Assembly: GCA_000432335.1 (NCBI GenBank)
Contig: HF995411.1
Coordinates: 1-17,959, forward strand
Source: Firmicutes bacterium CAG:646
GTDB taxonomy: Bacteria > Bacillota > Clostridia > Lachnospirales > Lachnospiraceae
Length of the DNA: 17,959 bases
Direction: 5' to 3'
The position numbers and the translations under genes were made by a program. The stretch's first letter is position 1. Every line of letters starts with the position of its first letter. The notes under the pieces are model-generated. The model was not told the DNA's origin. It searched no databases and worked only from the letters and a program-made list of their open reading frames with translations. Of this stretch, positions 1-6,784 are shown piece after piece.

Positions 1-16
1 TTGTACTATTTATATT

Positions 17-313
17 CTAACACCAAACCAATAATTTCTTGTTTCTTCTGAGTAGCCCTTTATATTCTATGCCACAAGACATTAATTCTATAGAATTAGA
101 AACGACCTCACCATAATCCGGAACAAACTGAATAACTCTTTGCACTATTTTTTCTTTAATTTCATGATATGATAACTCATTATCTGAGCTATCTTTTATT
201 TTCTGTTCATTTGCAACAATAATCGTGTTAAAGCTCTGGTTTTCACAGTAATCATTAATACATCCTAGAAGATCTGTGCTAGAAATATTGGTTCTCTCTA
301 AAGCATTCTCCAT
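17..313 (-). pseudogene. Fragment of a KAP-type P-loop NTPase
   Basis: A 98-codon frame whose product resembles the internal part of KAP-family P-loop NTPases. The pattern LERTNISSTDLLGCIND matches the segment after Walker B (usually DDLER followed by LGxIN), and the following FNTIIVANEQKI and a YHEIKEKIVQRV stretch match the usual IIANE...KEKL pattern. The Walker A region and the N-terminal part are missing: an in-frame TAA lies directly before the ATG and there is no convincing ribosome binding site. It ends after LLRRNKKLLVWC without the remaining family domains. I read this as a remnant of an originally much longer gene, possibly a defence or membrane-associated ATPase. The family match is from memory of motifs, not from a search. 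Confidence 0.45.
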
Positions 314-385
314 TTATGCCGCCACGATGATACACAATTCCTTTTTTCTCATTTCTCTCTAAACAATCCAAAAGCTTTTCTTCTC

Positions 386-514
386 CATGTAGGCAGCGAA
401 ACACACTATCTGAGGGCGATTGATACCAGAGGCAGAGAACTCAGTAAGTCCGCATTTCCGTTCAGCAATGATTCAGAGGGATACCGAATTAATTGGAACC
501 TGTACAAAACGTGA
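386..514 (+). pseudogene. Possible transposase remnant (IS110-like N-terminal piece)
   Basis: An open frame without a usable start codon reads HVGSETHYLRAIDTRG followed by RELSKSAFPFSNDSEGYR and then stops at 512-514. The pattern of an Asp-containing strand, a short turn and a PFxFxND..G segment recalls the N-terminal DEDD region of IS110-family transposases. It is only about 40 codons long, overlaps the next gene in another frame and has no flanking catalytic region, so it is at most a relic. The frame may also be open by chance. Confidence 0.2.
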
Positions 515-740
515 AGTCAGCCCACTTACCAAGAAACAGAAAATTATTTTCCGATCCACTGACCAGAAAGAATATCACTTTACATTCGATAAAAATATCC
601 GCCTTTTATCTGGACATTATTATCGCCTATATTTCAGAAATTCTCGCAGGGACTCCAATATCAACAACCTTGCTTCAGAACTACTAACGTATGAAGAACT
701 CTCCTCTCTAACTGAAGAAGTTTTTCCCAAAGACTCCTAA
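468..740 (+). CDS. Small hypothetical protein
   Basis: Encodes about 90 residues from the ATG at 468; an upstream in-frame ATG at 420 would add 16 poorly protein-like residues. Neither start has a clear ribosome binding site. The product alternates short hydrophobic and polar stretches (ELIGTCTKREV, KIIFRSTDQKEYHFTF, GHYYRLYFRNS), as expected for a small beta-rich domain, and ends in an acidic helix-like tail. There is no signal peptide or membrane segment. I do not recognise the family. The frame looks protein-like, but the surrounding DNA is decayed, so it could be the remaining part of a longer gene. Confidence 0.4.
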   Translation: MIQRDTELIGTCTKREVSPLTKKQKIIFRSTDQKEYHFTFDKNIRLLSGHYYRLYFRNSRRDSNINNLASELLTYEELSSLTEEVFPKDS

Positions 741-973
741 TCATTCAACATCTATTTTGATATAAATATTGAATTGTTACGTCTGAATTACGAATCCTAA
801 AACAATATCAAATACGTCAGAGCTTTATTTGTACCAAACAAATATACTATTTTACCTATTATAATATAAGTAAAATATCTAAAAACACCTTATAGGGTAT
901 GTATATAATTTCAGTCTTATGCTACAATAAAAATAGGATAAATGAAATACCTTTCAGAAATCAGCAATTTTTA

Positions 974-1002
974 TTGACGCAAGAATAAAGTAGTATTATA
1001 AT
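974..1002 (+). promoter_or_regulatory. Sigma-A type promoter of the toxin-antitoxin operon
   Basis: TTGACG at 974-979 and a perfect TATAAT at 997-1002 are separated by exactly 17 bases. Transcription would start near 1009, about 25 bases before the antitoxin ATG, leaving room for the AGGAGG at 1020-1025. The AT-rich palindromic stretch AATTAATT just after the -10 is a possible operator for autoregulation, as is common for antitoxins (inference). The rest of 741-973 holds no gene that I can support. Confidence 0.75.
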
Positions 1003-1032
1003 AAATTAATTAGATAGAAAGGAGGATCTGTT

Positions 1033-1497
1033 ATGGAAAACACTTTATCTGTAGCCAAATCATTTAATGATCTGTTCAAACAAGAAAATGGTACTGATAT
1101 GGATCAAATGCGAATGCATAAAATGATGTATCTTGTTCAACGGGAATCTCTTATGTATAATAACGAACCTCTTTTTGCTTCTGAATTTCAAGGATGGAAA
1201 TTCGGACCCGTTTTAGTCGATGTACGAAAAGAATATGTAACAAACAATATGTTCAAAAATGTAGCCGATGATCTTAGCGAAAAAGCAAAAAAATTGGTAC
1301 GCACTGTTTATCAGAGATATAAAAATATGTCTTCTTGGAAACTTAGTAGCCTTTCTCACGGAGAGCTATCTTGGAAATGTTCAAGAGAGGGTTTAGCGGC
1401 TCAAGAGAATGGGGCTGTTACTCTGAAATTAGCAGATATGCGTGTAGATGCAGCACGAGAACTTTTGAGACGAAAAAGAGAAAAAGTTACGTTTTAA
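1033..1497 (+). CDS. SocA/Panacea-domain (DUF4065) antitoxin
   Basis: A 154-residue protein with the signature of the SocA/Panacea (DUF4065) domain: HKMMYLVQRESL at about 29-40, GWKFGPVLVDVRKEY at about 54-68 and the late motif WKLSSLSHGELSW at about 102-114. In this family the residues around the KxxYL, GPV and L(S/T)H.E.PW motifs are the most conserved, and the proteins act as antitoxins for many unrelated toxins. The start is supported by AGGAGG eight bases upstream and by the strong promoter before it. The stop lies 19 bases before the best-placed start of the next gene, so the two form an operon. The role as antitoxin to the downstream GNAT-like protein is inferred from family and position. 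Confidence 0.85.
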   Translation: MENTLSVAKSFNDLFKQENGTDMDQMRMHKMMYLVQRESLMYNNEPLFASEFQGWKFGPVLVDVRKEYVTNNMFKNVADDLSEKAKKLVRTVYQRYKNMSSWKLSSLSHGELSWKCSREGLAAQENGAVTLKLADMRVDAARELLRRKREKVTF

Positions 1498-1516
1498 AGA
1501 AAAGAAGGTGGCTTAA

Positions 1517-2443
1517 ATCAATATTCAAGAACAAAAAAACTGGTTAAAATCACATCTTGAAATAGAACTTTTGACCTCTAACCCTGCAAATGAACTCTTA
1601 ATTCAGAACTTTATTGCTAACCAACAGGGGAAGGGACTCGAAATATTTTTAAAAAGTAAAGCTTGGCAAGAAGACATTGACGGCAGTACAAGAGTTTATC
1701 TAGTAAAAGATAAATCTTCTGGAGTTATTGTCTTCTTCTTTGCTTTAAAAGCTGGACTCTTATATAAAGCAATTGAAGATGATGACTACATTTTATCCGA
1801 AAAAGAGCGTGAGATTGTAAATCTTTGTATTGAGTATCGTCTTGATTCTTCCAATTCACTCACACCTGATGATGTGTTTGAATGGTATTCGGAAGATTCG
1901 CTTGATAAGGATAAATTAAGAAAGATTATCGAAGAAAAAGTTGATATAAAATTGCAAGCAAAGCAGGATCAGCAAACAACAAACGAAACAGTAAATATTA
2001 TGAGGGTTTCAAAAACTTTTCCTGGAATTGTGCTTACCCATTTCTGTAAAAATCAAAATTTTTCATTATCAGAAAAACTTTTATTTCCACTCGGTTTTTA
2101 TGTGTTCTGGGAAATAATAACAGATAATGTATTACAGATTTCTAATTATTTAGGATGTCAGTATTTATATTTATTTGCTGCCGATAATACAGAACATACA
2201 GCAGAGTCAGAATCGTTTCTTGACTTTCTTTATGCTGATGTTTCTGATGATGTCTGTGAAGAAAAGTCTTCCTATAAATTGATAGAATATTACAAAAACG
2301 AATTGAAATTTGAGGATGTCCAAAATATGACTATTTTGAAACCACATTATGACTTTGAATGTTATAGCCTCATTCAGCCCATCAATAAACTACTAGAAAA
2401 TAAAGAGGCTGCGTGGATTCAGCACTCTGATATTGATGGATAA
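1517..2443 (+). CDS. GNAT-like acetyltransferase, putative toxin of the Panacea pair
   Basis: The open frame follows the antitoxin gene. The order of elements resembles GNAT acetyltransferases: paired strands at TRVYLVKDKSSGVIVFFFAL, then FPGIVLTHFCKN, a long helix LGFYVFWEIITDNV, a strand CQYLYLFAADNT, and the typical end LIEYYKNELKFEDV with a late KPHYDFEC strand. GNAT toxins usually modify aminoacyl-tRNA; that activity is inferred, not seen. The start is unusual. AAGAAGGTGG (1502-1511) sits five bases before an ATC at 1517, preceded by an in-frame TAA, with an ATT at 1523. The first standard start is a TTG at 1571 with no ribosome binding site, and it would remove 18 plausible residues (NIQEQKNWLKSHLEIEL). 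The product is 308 residues from 1517 or 290 from 1571. Either a rare ATC/ATT start is used or the start codon has mutated. Confidence 0.65.
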   Translation: MNIQEQKNWLKSHLEIELLTSNPANELLIQNFIANQQGKGLEIFLKSKAWQEDIDGSTRVYLVKDKSSGVIVFFFALKAGLLYKAIEDDDYILSEKEREIVNLCIEYRLDSSNSLTPDDVFEWYSEDSLDKDKLRKIIEEKVDIKLQAKQDQQTTNETVNIMRVSKTFPGIVLTHFCKNQNFSLSEKLLFPLGFYVFWEIITDNVLQISNYLGCQYLYLFAADNTEHTAESESFLDFLYADVSDDVCEEKSSYKLIEYYKNELKFEDVQNMTILKPHYDFECYSLIQPINKLLENKEAAWIQHSDIDG

Positions 2444-2503
2444 TTTTTTATCCTTTATACATATGGATTGTGTGTAATATCGTTCTTTAACCTTATTAAA
2501 AGT

Positions 2504-2556
2504 GAATCTCTCATAGAATTCTGTGCTGTTCGGTGCTTGATTTTCATGGGAGATTC
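2504..2556 (+). terminator. Hairpin, possible terminator of the toxin-antitoxin operon
   Basis: GAATCTCTCAT at 2504-2514 pairs with ATGGGAGATTC at 2546-2556 (11 positions, one as G-U), and TTATTTT follows at once. The loop is long (31 bases), so this is a weaker terminator than usual. It lies about 60 bases after the toxin stop codon. Confidence 0.4.
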
Positions 2557-2565
2557 TTATTTTGA

Positions 2566-2584
2566 ACCGAAGTTAAAATTCGGT
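2566..2584. repeat. Short perfect inverted repeat
   Basis: ACCGAA at 2566-2571 and TTCGGT at 2579-2584 form a six-pair stem with a seven-base loop. It sits between two larger inverted repeats and may belong to the same structure cluster. Confidence 0.4.
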
Positions 2585-2610
2585 ATTAACCTCCTACCCT
2601 TGATCATCAA

Positions 2611-2669
2611 AAACGGTTTAAAATCAAGCATCCCATATAATTATGGAAACTTTTGATTTTAAGCCGTTT
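2611..2669. repeat. Long nested inverted repeat
   Basis: AAACGGTTTAAAATCAA at 2611-2627 and TTGATTTTAAGCCGTTT at 2653-2669 are complementary at 16 of 17 positions, and the one exception can form G-U. Centred inside the 25-base loop is a second palindrome, CCATA-taat-TATGG. The near-perfect symmetry of both levels suggests a cruciform-type element, a decayed mobile-element end or a protein binding site. No gene overlaps it. Confidence 0.65.
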
Positions 2670-2675
2670 GTTACC

Positions 2676-2750
2676 TTATTCAGTTTTATCTTCTCCTGTT
2701 GCCTTTATAAATCTCATGACCGTTGCAGATTCACTCCCCCACAACGGCAT
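2676..2750 (-). other. Micro-ORF formed from the duplicated gene tail
   Basis: An ATG at 2748-2750 opens a 24-codon frame: nine new residues (MPLWGSESA), then TVMRFIKATGEDKTE and a TAA. The tail is the same as that of the gene just upstream on this strand except for one residue (T for I). A ribosome binding site is not obvious. It may be only a relic of the duplication, and I have no evidence that it is translated. Confidence 0.25.
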
Positions 2751-2807
2751 CTTTCATTTTTTTTATTCGATTTTATCTTCTCCTGTTGCCTTTATAAATC
2801 TCATGAC
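2676..2807. repeat. Direct repeat: duplicated 3' end of the adjacent small gene
   Basis: The 37 bases at 2684-2720 and 2771-2807 are identical. With a two-base difference next to them, the match extends to 2676-2720 and 2763-2807 (45 bases, period 87). The right copy encodes the C-terminus (VMRFIKATGEDKIE) of the minus-strand gene at 2763-3002. The left copy repeats that tail after the gene's stop codon, including its own in-frame stop. This looks like a partial tandem duplication or the relic of a second gene copy. Confidence 0.85.
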
Positions 2808-3002
2808 TTCATCAATGGTTTTCCCAGATGCTACCAAAGCCTTGAACAACTCATCTTTCTGCTTCTCTTCTATCTTTTTTCGAATCTCTTTTGCTCTATG
2901 ACGCAGTTCCTTCAAATCGGACTCTTTTGTACGAATTTCCTGTTCCACATACTCCAGTTGCTCTTCCAAAGATGTGTTTTCCAGTTTTTTTCGTCTTGCC
3001 AT
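2763..3002 (-). CDS. Small coiled-coil protein of unknown function
   Basis: A 79-residue, highly charged protein. Residues 1-8 are basic (MARRKKLE), about 12-48 form a strongly predicted coiled coil (LEEQLEYVEQEIRTKES, then LKELRHRAKEIRKKIEEK), and the end is DELFKALVASGKTIDEVMRFIK, a helix-turn-helix-like pair. It resembles small coiled-coil proteins carried on conjugative elements of Clostridia (DUF4315-like in style), but I cannot assign a family. The start is clear: AGGAGG with a seven-base spacer before the ATG. On its strand an extended -10 (TGTTAGAAT, with TAGAAT at 3030-3035) lies just upstream, so it has its own promoter divergent from the ATPase operon. The coding end is duplicated downstream. 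Confidence 0.75.
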   Translation of the reverse strand: MARRKKLENTSLEEQLEYVEQEIRTKESDLKELRHRAKEIRKKIEEKQKDELFKALVASGKTIDEVMRFIKATGEDKIE

Positions 3003-3090
3003 AATGCATCCTCCTAATAATTTTTCCTCATTCTAACACATTTTACCTGTTCTGAAAAGGTCATAGCGTTTAGAATAAATCCCTCCATTG

Positions 3091-3148
3091 AATCGCAAGA
3101 AAAAAGCAAGAATATAAATCTGTTATTTTCACAACTCTATGTTAAAAT
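3091..3148 (+). promoter_or_regulatory. Promoter with tandem 11-bp repeats before the first ATPase
   Basis: Two 11-base direct repeats, AATCGCAAGAA (3091-3101) and AAAAGCAAGAA (3102-3112), abut each other. A likely -10, TAAAAT, is at 3143-3148, 30 bases further on, and no good -35 lies in between (CTGTTA at the expected place). Tandem 11-bp repeats are the usual target of OmpR/PhoB-type winged-helix activators, and such a protein is encoded in this operon at 5858-6364. The same repeat occurs at 6415-6436. Activation by that regulator is inferred. Confidence 0.65.
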
Positions 3149-3182
3149 ATTCTTACTCATACTGAGAAAGGAGGACCTATTT

Positions 3183-5846
3183 TTGTCGAAAGCAACACTA
3201 TTTGACAACCGTATCAAAAAATACGCTTACTGTAAGCCGCCAGAAATCTGCCGGGATCTTGGTACATCTGCCCTTGGTCTATCCAAAGAACAAGTGGAGG
3301 ACATGCGGGAAAAGTATGGTAAAAACAGTTTTCAGGAACGTAAAACGGATACTACCATCCAGCGATTGCGGCGAGCGTTTATTAATCCATTTCATGTGAT
3401 TCTATTTATTTTAGGTATTGTTTCTCTTGTTACTGATGTTTTTATGGCCTCTAATTTTACACGGAATGCTACTACTGCCCTTATCATTTTTTCCATGATC
3501 ATAATCAGCGGTATCATCCGTTTAATCCAGGAGCTGCGGGCGAAAAGCACCGCCGCACAGCTTGACCGTTTGATTCACGAAAAGGTTACCGTAAGACGAA
3601 ATGGAGAACTACGGGAAATCCCCGGTGAAGAATTAGTGGTAGGCGATCTGGTTCTGTTTTCTGCTGGTGATCGTGTTCCAGCGGACATCCGGCTTACAAA
3701 GGTAACCGATTTATTCATTTCCCAGGCCGCTATCACTGGAGAAAGCGCCATTTTGGAAAAGAGCTGCCGTACACTTTGTTACAAAGAGCAGGAACCCATA
3801 ACACAATTGGAAAATCTTGCGTTTATGGCGACCACAGTTATCAGCGGAAAAGGAGAAGGCATTGTGCTGGCTGTAGGAACGGATACTCTATACGGAGGAT
3901 TTACCAAACCGGATTCCGAAGATAAAAATGCTTTTCAAAAAGGAGCCAATTCCATTGCCTGGGTCATGATCCGGTTTATGGCAGTTCTGGTTCCCATTGT
4001 ATTTCTTATATTGGGGATCACAGGTGGAAAGTGGCTGGAATCCTTTGCATTCGCACTGTCTGTAGCGGTAGGGCTGATGCCGGAAATGCTCCCCATGGTC
4101 ATCACCGCCTGCCTTGCAAAAGGAAGCCTTGCTATGGGGAAAAAGCAAACCATCATCAAAGATCTGAACGCCATGCAGAGCTTTGGAAGCATGGATGTGC
4201 TTTGTATGGATAAAACAGGAACACTGACCAATGAAAGTATCCTGCTGGAATATTATATGGATATCCTGGGCAATGAAAATACAGAGGTCCTGGATCTGGC
4301 TTATCTGAACAGTTCCTATCATTCCGGCGTCCGTAATCCCATTGACAATGCCATTCTTGCCTGTAAATCCATGCCAGGCAGGAAAATCCATTATGCCAAG
4401 CTTCTAACAGAATATCAGAAGGAAGATGAAATTCCCTTTGACTATACTCGTAAGTTTGTCAGTACCCTTGTTCAGGACAGTACCGGAAACAGCCATCTGA
4501 TTATGAAAGGGGATATTGCACACATCCTTTCCCGATGCAGTCATGTAGAATATCGTGGAACACGACTTCCTATGGAGAAAGATGCCAGACAAAGCGTATT
4601 TTCTGTGGTAGGGGAAATGCTGCAGGATGGGATGAAGGTTATTGCTGTGGCTCGGAAACATGTGGGAACACGAAAGGAAATCACACCTGACGATGAAAAG
4701 GATATGACTTTGGTTGGTTATCTGTCTTTCTTTGATGCCCCAAAACAAACTGCAAGCGAATCCATAACAGCACTGAAGAGATTAAAAGTAATCCCGAAGA
4801 TCCTGACCGGAGACCAGGCAGCCATTGCGCTATCCGTCTGCCGCCGGGTTGGAATCTCTGCGGAACATATCCTGACCGGCACCCAACTGGATGATATGAC
4901 AGACTGTGAACTGAAAAAGGTGGTCGAAGAAACCCATGTTTTTGCAGAGCTTACTCCCGGTCAGAAAGTGCGTCTGGTTTCTGCACTCAAAGAGAATGGT
5001 CATACCGTTGGCTTTCTTGGAGATGGGGTCAATGACATCCCGGCACTAAATGAGGCAAATGTGGGGATTTCTGTAGATACAGCAGTGGACGCTGCAAAAG
5101 ATGCTGCTGATGTTGTACTTCTGCAAAAAGACTTAAATGTATTGGAGCAGGGTGTCCTGGAAGGGCGAAAAACTTTTACCAATATGCTGAAGTATATTAA
5201 AATCACTGCAAGTTCCAATTTTGGAAATATTTTTTCCATCATTTGTGCCAGTGCCTTTTTACCGTTTCTTCCTATGACCTCCATTCAGATCCTGCTTCTG
5301 AATCTGTTATATGATACGCTGTGTATCGTACTCCCCTGGGACAATGTAGATGAGGAAGAAATACTGTCCCCAAGAGACTGGTCCGGCAAGACACTGAAGC
5401 AGTTTATGCTTTCTTTCGGACCGATCAGTTCCCTGTTTGATATTGTGACTTTCCTGTTTTTATATTATTTCCTATGCCCTGCACTGTGCGGAGGGGCAAC
5501 TTACCTGCAGCTTACCGATCCTTCCCTGAAACTTCAGTACGCTGCTTTATTCCAGACAGGCTGGTTTTTGGAGTCCATGTGGACACAGGTTTTGATCCTG
5601 CATTTCCTGCGTACTGCCAAAATTCCGTTTCTCCAAAGCAGGGCATCTGCACCGGTCATCGCCATCACTTTGGTAGGGATTCTTGCTTTTACAGCCCTTA
5701 CGTTTACCAGCGGGGCATCACTGTTTGGACTGACAAAATTACCGCTTTGGTATTTTGCCTTTTTGCTGCTTGTGGCATTTTTCTATATGCTGCTAAGTTC
5801 CGTAACCAAATATTTTTATAAGAACAAATATCAAGAGTTGATTTAA
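3183..5846 (+). CDS. mgtA: P3B-type Mg2+-transporting P-type ATPase (MgtA/MgtB family), copy 1
   Basis: An 887-residue polytopic membrane ATPase expected to import Mg2+ using ATP. Visible landmarks are the actuator motif ITGES (T185-S188), the family motif LMPEMLPMV (P300-P304) in the transport helix region, the phosphorylation motif CMDKTGTLT with D343, and the hinge GDGVNDIPAL (G613-D618). The C-terminal half carries the MgtA-typical LPWDNVDEE, GPISSLFDI and LQSRASAPV stretches. The nucleotide-binding loop reads MKGDIAHIL where the second copy has TKGAVEEML. The start is a TTG with AGGAGG at 3169-3174 and an eight-base spacer; no leader ORF fits in the short 5' region. It is followed after 11 bases by the regulator gene, so the two are cotranscribed. 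Confidence 0.93.
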   Translation: MSKATLFDNRIKKYAYCKPPEICRDLGTSALGLSKEQVEDMREKYGKNSFQERKTDTTIQRLRRAFINPFHVILFILGIVSLVTDVFMASNFTRNATTALIIFSMIIISGIIRLIQELRAKSTAAQLDRLIHEKVTVRRNGELREIPGEELVVGDLVLFSAGDRVPADIRLTKVTDLFISQAAITGESAILEKSCRTLCYKEQEPITQLENLAFMATTVISGKGEGIVLAVGTDTLYGGFTKPDSEDKNAFQKGANSIAWVMIRFMAVLVPIVFLILGITGGKWLESFAFALSVAVGLMPEMLPMVITACLAKGSLAMGKKQTIIKDLNAMQSFGSMDVLCMDKTGTLTNESILLEYYMDILGNENTEVLDLAYLNSSYHSGVRNPIDNAILACKSMPGRKIHYAKLLTEYQKEDEIPFDYTRKFVSTLVQDSTGNSHLIMKGDIAHILSRCSHVEYRGTRLPMEKDARQSVFSVVGEMLQDGMKVIAVARKHVGTRKEITPDDEKDMTLVGYLSFFDAPKQTASESITALKRLKVIPKILTGDQAAIALSVCRRVGISAEHILTGTQLDDMTDCELKKVVEETHVFAELTPGQKVRLVSALKENGHTVGFLGDGVNDIPALNEANVGISVDTAVDAAKDAADVVLLQKDLNVLEQGVLEGRKTFTNMLKYIKITASSNFGNIFSIICASAFLPFLPMTSIQILLLNLLYDTLCIVLPWDNVDEEEILSPRDWSGKTLKQFMLSFGPISSLFDIVTFLFLYYFLCPALCGGATYLQLTDPSLKLQYAALFQTGWFLESMWTQVLILHFLRTAKIPFLQSRASAPVIAITLVGILAFTALTFTSGASLFGLTKLPLWYFAFLLLVAFFYMLLSSVTKYFYKNKYQELI

Positions 5847-5857
5847 AGGAGGCGTTC

Positions 5858-6364
5858 ATGATGAAAAAGAATATCAGTTATATTCCCATGGATCATGCCC
5901 TTGAAATCTGGCTCTTGGAAAAATTATTAAGGGAACCGCCGGAAAGTGCTTATACAAAAGAGCTGATTTCCGGTATTCAGGACATGATAAGCGGTGAAGT
6001 ATCCTCGCTGTTATTAGGAGCCTTAGAAGATACAGAGGTGGCCATTGGTGTACACTCGGATGAACTTCTGATCGGTGATCTGGAAATTCATCCAAGGAGC
6101 CGGAAAGTCCTGATGAAAGGTTCTGAAATCAGCCTGACACCAAAGGAATTCGATATTTTATATTTTCTTGCTAAGAATCGTGGAGAAGTATTTACAAAAG
6201 AGCAGATTTATCGTGCAGTATGGGAGGAGGATTATCTTCTGGATAACAGTAACATCATGGCCTTTATCCGGAAACTGAGAAAAAAGATTGAACCTGCCCC
6301 GGATTCTCCCACATACATTTTAACCATCTGGGGGATTGGTTACAAATTTAATGATGAGTTATGA
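5858..6364 (+). CDS. Receiver-less OmpR-type winged-helix transcription regulator
   Basis: A 168-residue protein. Residues about 70-165 form a complete Trans_reg_C winged helix: LLIGDLEIHPRSRKVLMKG, LTPKEFDILYFLAKNRGEVF, the recognition-helix region NSNIMAFIRKLRKKIE and the final WGIGYKF. The first 65 or so residues are not a response-regulator receiver: they are too short and lack the acidic pocket, phosphorylated Asp and Lys. They look mostly helical and may be a dimerisation or sensing segment. The ribosome binding site AAAGGAGG precedes a double ATG (5858 and 5861). The gene is in an operon with the first ATPase, and an intrinsic terminator follows. The tandem repeats before both ATPase operons are the natural target, making it a candidate autoregulated controller of the locus (inference). 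Confidence 0.8.
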   Translation: MMKKNISYIPMDHALEIWLLEKLLREPPESAYTKELISGIQDMISGEVSSLLLGALEDTEVAIGVHSDELLIGDLEIHPRSRKVLMKGSEISLTPKEFDILYFLAKNRGEVFTKEQIYRAVWEEDYLLDNSNIMAFIRKLRKKIEPAPDSPTYILTIWGIGYKFNDEL

Positions 6365-6368
6365 GAAA

Positions 6369-6410
6369 GGCGGACTGAGACCATTTTAGTTTCAGCCCGT
6401 CTATTTTCTT
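6369..6410 (+). terminator. Intrinsic terminator after the regulator gene
   Basis: GGCGGACTGAGA (6369-6380) pairs with TTTCAGCCCGTC (6390-6401) with two G-U pairs and one mismatch, a nine-base loop, and then TATTTTCTT. It separates the first ATPase-regulator operon from the second operon. Confidence 0.75.
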
Positions 6411-6414
6411 GCCA

Positions 6415-6473
6415 AATCGCAAGAAAATCGCAAGACTTTAGCCATAGGATTCCCCGGCTGTTTTTTATATACT
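6415..6473 (+). promoter_or_regulatory. Promoter with tandem 11-bp repeats before the second operon
   Basis: AATCGCAAGAA (6415-6425) is followed directly by AATCGCAAGAC (6426-6436), ten of eleven positions identical. A likely -10, TATACT, is at 6468-6473 (or TATATA at 6466), about 30 bases downstream, and the -35 region is poor. Unit sequence, period and distance match the site at 3091-3148. Coordinate control of both operons by the regulator at 5858-6364 is inferred. Confidence 0.65.
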
Positions 6474-6538
6474 TTTCGTGGTCAAAGAAACGTACCACAA
6501 ATACGGTAATGATTCATACCAATTGGGAGGTGTTGCAA

Positions 6539-6769
6539 TTGAAGCGAAAACAAAAAGATTTGAAAGGAGCAATCCTTTTTGCTCCCTACCCCATATTTAC
6601 AATCCTATGCAGTTATCTGGGCTGGCATTTCTCTGGATATAGAATGATTATCTTTCAGTTTTGGTATCAGGTAAGCGCTGTGGTCTGGGTTATTCTTGCT
6701 ACCACTATGATTGTGCTTATCACCAAACTTTTGAAACTGACAAAACGAAGCAACCGCTTCTATCACTAA
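6539..6769 (+). CDS. Small two-helix membrane protein
   Basis: From the TTG at 6539 this gives 76 residues. GGGAGG lies eight bases before that TTG, while the in-frame ATG at 6509 has no ribosome binding site. A basic N-terminus (LKRKQKDLKG) precedes two hydrophobic segments at about 11-28 (ILFAPYPIFTILCSYLGW) and about 37-62 (a long run ending TTMIVLITKLL), and a basic tail (KLTKRSNRFYH) suggests the C-terminus faces the cytoplasm. I do not recognise the family. It is the first gene of the second magnesium operon, directly after the repeat-containing promoter, and 15 bases separate its stop from the DUF3784 gene. An accessory role for the transporter is inferred from position only. Confidence 0.65.
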   Translation: MKRKQKDLKGAILFAPYPIFTILCSYLGWHFSGYRMIIFQFWYQVSAVVWVILATTMIVLITKLLKLTKRSNRFYH

Positions 6770-6784
6770 AAGGAGGATCAGACA

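Noticed and set aside
2468..2656. 62-codon frame after the toxin gene
   Set aside because: Runs through two inverted repeats, has no ribosome binding site and reads as low-complexity hydrophobic sequence.
2676..2807. CRISPR-like repeats
   Set aside because: Only two copies, one inside a coding region, with no regular spacers or cas genes in the window.
2643..3017. Plus-strand frames opposite the small coiled-coil gene
   Set aside because: Phe/Ser/Cys-rich translation typical of antisense to a Lys/Glu-rich gene; the minus-strand gene has AGGAGG and a promoter.
3141..3167. Mini-ORF (MLKYSYSY) before the first ATPase as a possible leader peptide
   Set aside because: Its ATG overlaps the likely -10 element, so it would not be transcribed from that promoter, and it has no ribosome binding site.
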